Source: Inhella sp.
Lineage (GTDB): Bacteria; Pseudomonadota; Gammaproteobacteria; Burkholderiales; Burkholderiaceae_C
Direction of reading: 5' to 3'
DNA length: 39,589 bases
Assembly (NCBI RefSeq): GCF_027532025.1
Contig: NZ_JAPZSY010000122.1
Location: forward strand, 1-39,589
A model generated the notes under the pieces. The model saw only the letters and a list, made by a program, of their open reading frames with translations. It was not told the DNA's origin and searched no databases. How positions within the stretch are numbered: position 1 is the stretch's first letter; the number at the start of each line of letters is the position of its first letter. A program made the translations under genes and the position numbers. Positions 35,906-39,589 of this stretch are shown piece by piece.

Positions 35906-38900
35906 ATGGCGATGCAAGGATGGCCGCGTTGGGCGGCCGCGTTCGGTTTGTTGTTGGCTTTGGCCGGCTGTGGGGGTGGAGGCGGTGGTGGCAGTGCTCC
36001 GCCGCCGGCGCCCACGCCCCCGCCTCCCCCGGATTCGCGCTTGGTGCAGGGCAATGCCGCTTTCCAAACGGTGCTGGCCGCTGAACAACCCGCGCCGCCT
36101 GCGCCGCCCACCGGCACCGATGCCACCTCGTTGACGGTGCACTACCAACGTGCCGACGGCGTCTACACCGGATGGCAGTTGCACACCTGGGGCGCTGCCG
36201 AGCCCGTGGAATGGAACAAGGGTCGCGACCCGAGCGGGCAGGACAGCTTCGGGGCCGTGTACGAGGTGCCCCTGAAGGACAAGAGCGGTGCCGTGGGTTA
36301 CCTCTTCCACAAGCTGGACGAGAAGGACCACGGCAACGCCGACCAGAGCTACACGCTCAAGCCCGGCAAGAACGAAATCTGGCGCAAACAGGGCGACCCG
36401 GTCACCTACACCAGCCCGCCTGGGGGCGCGACCGCCGCGCCCGACATCACCACGGTGCGTGTGCACTACAAGCGCTACGCGGCCGACTACGCGGCCTGGG
36501 GCCTGCACCTGTGGCCCAGCAGCGGCATCGACGTGGCGCGATTGCCGGGCTTGACGCTGGACCAGTGGAACAACGCCGTGGCCTTCAGCGCCATGCCCGG
36601 CTACAGCCAGGGCAGTGGCGAGGTGGTCTTCGACGTGCCCGTGCTCAACCCCAAGTTGGACAGCAGCCGCAAGTCGGTGGAGTTCATCATCCACGGCCGC
36701 CCCCCCAACGAGAACGACAAAGACGGCCGCAACGACAACATCCGGGTCACATTCACCGACCTGAGCATCACCGGCCAAGTGGGCCATGTCTGGCTCGTGC
36801 AGGGTGACGCCACGGTCTACACCAGCGAACCCGACCTGCGTCGCGTCAGCCTCAGCGATGCGCGGGCCTTCTGGCTCAATCGGCAACTCATCCAGTGGCC
36901 CTCCAACGACGGCTCTGGCAGCGTCAAGCTCTACCACTCGGCCCAGGCCAAGTTGGTGGTGGGCAAGGGCGTGGCCGTGAGTGGTCACGATGGGGTGGTG
37001 ACGCTGGAGCCCTTCGGCGGCACCGTGCCCAGCGCCACCGCCGACCGTTTCAAGTGGATCGGTGCGGGTGCGCGCTTCAAGCTGCCGGACGCCCAGGCCG
37101 CCAACTTGGGCAACTTGTTGAAGAGCCAGGTCGTCATCGTGCAAGAGGACGCCGAGGGCAAGGTGCGCAACGCCACCACCTTGCAGACGCCGGGTGCGCT
37201 CGACGACCTGTACGCTGCCGCCGCCAACGTGAACGACTTGGGCGTCACCGTGGCGGGGGGCAGCACCCGCTGGAAGCTGTGGGCCCCCACGGCGCAGAAG
37301 GTCTTGGTCTTCACCTACCCGAACGCCACCGGCGAGGCTGAGGCGGTTCACGACGCCACCTTCGATGCGGCCACGGGCGTGTGGACAGCCACCGCCGCCA
37401 GCGACCTCACCGGCAAGACCTACCGCTTTGGCGTCGAGGTGATGGTGCGCGGCGTGGGCTTGGTGCGCAACTTGGTGACCGACCCCTACTCCGTGTCCCT
37501 CACGGCCGATGGCAAACGCTCCGCCGTCGTCAACTTGGCCGCGCCTGCCACCAAGCCTGCGGGGTGGGACGCGAGCACGCCGCCGGCCAAGGTGGTGGCC
37601 ACGCCGGACATGAGCATTTACGAGCTGCATGTTCGGGACTTCTCGATCAACGACACCAGCGTCAGCGGCGCCAACCGCGGCAAGTACGCGGCCTTCGCCG
37701 AGCCGGCGTCCAACGGCATGAAGCACCTCAAGGCCTTGGCCGACGCGGGCTTGACCGATGTGCACCTGCTGCCGGCCTTCGACTTCGCCTCGGTGCCTGA
37801 AGCGGGATGCACCTCGCCCAGCCCCGCCGGCGGGCCCGCCGACGAAACGCAACAAGCCGCCGTGGGCGCCACCCGCGAGGGCGATTGCTTCAACTGGGGC
37901 TACGACCCGCAGCACTTCAACGCGCCGGAGGGCTCGTACAGCAGCGACGCCAACGACCCGGTCAAGCGCGTGCTCGAGTTCCGCACCATGGTGAAGGCCC
38001 TGCACGATGCTGGCCTGCGCGTGGGCATGGACAAGGTCTACAACCACACCAGCACCAGCGGCCAGCGCGAGCGCTCCGTGCTCGACCGCGTCGTGCCGGG
38101 CTACTACCAGCGCCTGAATGGCGATGGCAACGTGGAGACCAGCACCTGCTGCGAGAACACGGCCACCGAAAACCTGATGATGGGCAAGCTGATGAGCGAC
38201 TCTGCGCTCTTGTGGGCGCGCGAGTACAAGGTCAGCTCCTTCCGCTTCGACCTGATGGGCCACCAGCCGCGCGCGGCCATGGAAGCCATCAAGGCGCGCT
38301 TGAAGGCCGAACTGGGTCGCGACGTGCAGATGTTCGGGGAGGGCTGGAACTTTGGCGAAGTGGCCGATGGCCGACGCTTCGTGCAGGCCAGCCAACTGAG
38401 CTTGAACGGCAGCGGCATCGGCACCTTCAACGACCGCATGCGCGATCAGGTTCGGGGCTCCAGCTTCGGCGAGGGCGAGTCTTTCGTCGGCAATCAGGGC
38501 TTCGTCAACGGGGTCTTCTTCGATCCCAACCTCTATGGGGGCGGCAAGAACCGCGGCGATCTGATGTGGGCCAGCGACGTGATCAAGGCCGGCTTGGCGG
38601 GCTCCATCCGCAGCTACGTGCTGACCACCCACTGGGACGCCACGCAGCGCCTGGATGCCCTGGGTGGGCAAACCATCGGCTACGTGACCGATCCGGGTGA
38701 GGTGGTCAATTACGTCGAGAACCACGACAACCACACCCTGTTCGACCTGAACGCCTACCGCTTGCCGGTGACGACCAGCCGCGAGGACCGGGCGCGCGTG
38801 CAGATCTTGGCCGCCGCCATCAACACCTTTGCGCAAGGCGTGGCCTACTTCCATGCGGGCATCGACACCCTGCGCAGCAAGAGCGGCGACCGCAACAGCT

Positions 38901-39439
38901 ACGACTCGGGCGACTGGTTCAACAAGATCGACTGGACCTACACCGACAACAACTTCGCGGTCGGCGCGCCGCCCAAGGGTGAAAACCAGGCCAACTACGC
39001 GGTGCTCAAGCCCTTGCTCAGCAACTCGCTGATCAAGCCGACAGCCACCGAGATCGCCTGGACCCGCGACGCCTTCCGCGACTTGCTGAAGATCCGCGCG
39101 AGCACCACGCTGCTGCGCCTGCGCACGGCCGACGACATCAAGACCCGCCTGCGCTTCCACAACACCGGCAGCACGCAGGAGCCGACCGTGATCGCCGCCA
39201 GCATCGATGGCAGCGGCTACGCCGGCGCCAACTTTGCCGAGCTGGTGTACCTGGTCAACGTGGACAAGAGCGCCAAGACGCTCACCATCGACGCCCTCAA
39301 AGCCAAGGGCTTCCAGTTGCACCCGGTGCACCGCGCCGCAGGGGCGGCCGATCAACGGGTGGCCACCGGAGCCACCTACAGCAGCGCGACCGGGGCCTTC
39401 ACCGTGCCGGCGCGCTCGGCCGTGGTGTTTGTGCGCTGA
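35906..39439 (+). CDS. pulA: pullulanase-type alpha-glucan debranching enzyme, lipoprotein
   Basis: A 1177-residue secreted debranching enzyme that hydrolyses alpha-1,6 links in pullulan, starch or glycogen. The signal peptide ends in a lipobox LAGC (Cys22), so it is lipid-anchored. Gly7 and Pro-rich linkers follow. Two tandem CBM41/PUD-like starch-binding modules span about residues 74-172 and 181-300 (each with VHY and W-x-L-H-x-W). Further regions follow, including a CBM48-like TRWKLWAPTAQKV, then the GH13 barrel: the type I pullulanase motif FNWGYDP (662-668), VYNHT, nucleophile Asp782 (FRFDLMGH), acid Glu812 (MFGEGWNFG) and Asp941 (VENHDNH). GGAGG lies five bases before the ATG. Identity as a GH13 debranching enzyme is secure; pulA as the name is by similarity. 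Confidence 0.93.
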   Translation: MAMQGWPRWAAAFGLLLALAGCGGGGGGGSAPPPAPTPPPPPDSRLVQGNAAFQTVLAAEQPAPPAPPTGTDATSLTVHYQRADGVYTGWQLHTWGAAEPVEWNKGRDPSGQDSFGAVYEVPLKDKSGAVGYLFHKLDEKDHGNADQSYTLKPGKNEIWRKQGDPVTYTSPPGGATAAPDITTVRVHYKRYAADYAAWGLHLWPSSGIDVARLPGLTLDQWNNAVAFSAMPGYSQGSGEVVFDVPVLNPKLDSSRKSVEFIIHGRPPNENDKDGRNDNIRVTFTDLSITGQVGHVWLVQGDATVYTSEPDLRRVSLSDARAFWLNRQLIQWPSNDGSGSVKLYHSAQAKLVVGKGVAVSGHDGVVTLEPFGGTVPSATADRFKWIGAGARFKLPDAQAANLGNLLKSQVVIVQEDAEGKVRNATTLQTPGALDDLYAAAANVNDLGVTVAGGSTRWKLWAPTAQKVLVFTYPNATGEAEAVHDATFDAATGVWTATAASDLTGKTYRFGVEVMVRGVGLVRNLVTDPYSVSLTADGKRSAVVNLAAPATKPAGWDASTPPAKVVATPDMSIYELHVRDFSINDTSVSGANRGKYAAFAEPASNGMKHLKALADAGLTDVHLLPAFDFASVPEAGCTSPSPAGGPADETQQAAVGATREGDCFNWGYDPQHFNAPEGSYSSDANDPVKRVLEFRTMVKALHDAGLRVGMDKVYNHTSTSGQRERSVLDRVVPGYYQRLNGDGNVETSTCCENTATENLMMGKLMSDSALLWAREYKVSSFRFDLMGHQPRAAMEAIKARLKAELGRDVQMFGEGWNFGEVADGRRFVQASQLSLNGSGIGTFNDRMRDQVRGSSFGEGESFVGNQGFVNGVFFDPNLYGGGKNRGDLMWASDVIKAGLAGSIRSYVLTTHWDATQRLDALGGQTIGYVTDPGEVVNYVENHDNHTLFDLNAYRLPVTTSREDRARVQILAAAINTFAQGVAYFHAGIDTLRSKSGDRNSYDSGDWFNKIDWTYTDNNFAVGAPPKGENQANYAVLKPLLSNSLIKPTATEIAWTRDAFRDLLKIRASTTLLRLRTADDIKTRLRFHNTGSTQEPTVIAASIDGSGYAGANFAELVYLVNVDKSAKTLTIDALKAKGFQLHPVHRAAGAADQRVATGATYSSATGAFTVPARSAVVFVR

Positions 39440-39467
39440 GGTCCGGCGAGGGACGGGCTCTTGGCGC

Positions 39468-39501
39468 GGGGGGTGGGGCGGGTGGGTGGGCCCCCCCCCC
39501 C
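39468..39501 (+). other. G-quadruplex-type G-runs followed by a C11 tract
   Basis: Five G-runs (G6, G4, G3, G3, G3) separated by single bases span 39468-39490 and are followed directly by eleven C. This can form a four-stranded G structure on the plus strand or a G/C hairpin. The remainder of 39440-39589 holds GC-rich inverted repeats and no gene I can support; no U-tract terminator follows pullulanase. Confidence 0.6.
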
Positions 39502-39589
39502 ACCGCTCCCCCGAATGCGGGTGTCGATGGGCCAGACACCAGACCGTGCTTTGCCCCCGGGCCAGCCCCCCCGGGGCCCCAGGGGCGTG

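Noticed and set aside
35873-39355. A 1160-codon open frame antisense to pullulanase
   Set aside because: It mirrors the sense gene exactly and lacks any domain; GC-ending codons leave few stops in this antisense frame. The sense frame has a signal peptide, binding modules and catalytic residues.

Overview
The window is a gene-dense, high-GC stretch of chromosome with no insertion sequences, tRNA, rRNA or CRISPR. Gene order and protein types point to a betaproteobacterium of the order Burkholderiales (Comamonadaceae or Rubrivivax/Leptothrix/Roseateles-like). The evidence is a TorF-type porin-glnK-amtB nitrogen cluster followed by the proteobacterial-type gshA and gshB, a complete atpIBEFHAGDC operon, and GC-ending codons throughout. 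Genus-level placement would be guesswork.

Layout. 1-3262: ssb (minus), an M14 zinc carboxypeptidase and ubiA. 3259-6357 (minus): a three-gene cassette of an exported Tat-like protein, a small PqqD-like protein, and a fusion of an HprK-related kinase with an uncharacterised nucleotidyltransferase. This is the best candidate for an undescribed system. 6526-8037: comM (minus). 8038-10940: a sigma54/NtrC-type control region driving porin, glnK and amtB, closed by a strong terminator. 10940-16586: a degenerate receiver protein, gshA, kup, a class II glutamine amidotransferase and gshB. 16619-19791: an atypical acetyltransferase, the ABC-F ATPase uup and a receiver-domain protein. 19885-26027: a MocR-type regulator divergent from a chain of genes with 4-nt overlaps (LysE exporter, aminotransferase, small exported protein, acetyltransferase, PhzF-like, GFA-like), then an AlaX-type editing protein. 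26044-27480: an acetyltransferase and an SMP-30-type lactonase. 27617-34868: the ATP synthase operon. 34939-39439: a hexose-6-phosphate mutarotase and a large lipoprotein pullulanase preceded by two related near-palindromes. 39440-39589: non-coding, with a G-run/C-run element.

How the genes work together. Nitrogen limitation would activate the porin-glnK-amtB unit through NtrC and sigma54. Glutathione synthesis (gshA, gshB) surrounds a K+ importer and a Dug3/EgtC-like amidotransferase, suggesting a thiol/potassium neighbourhood. The LysE-to-AlaX genes look like an amino-acid export, transamination and quality-control unit under a MocR regulator. The ATP synthase genes are separated by RNA hairpins that could tune subunit ratios. 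Pullulanase and mutarotase suggest alpha-glucan use.

A recurring signal is a -10-like hexamer exactly 6 nt before ATG at several genes, which would make their mRNAs leaderless. All functional calls come from reading motifs by eye; no database search was run.
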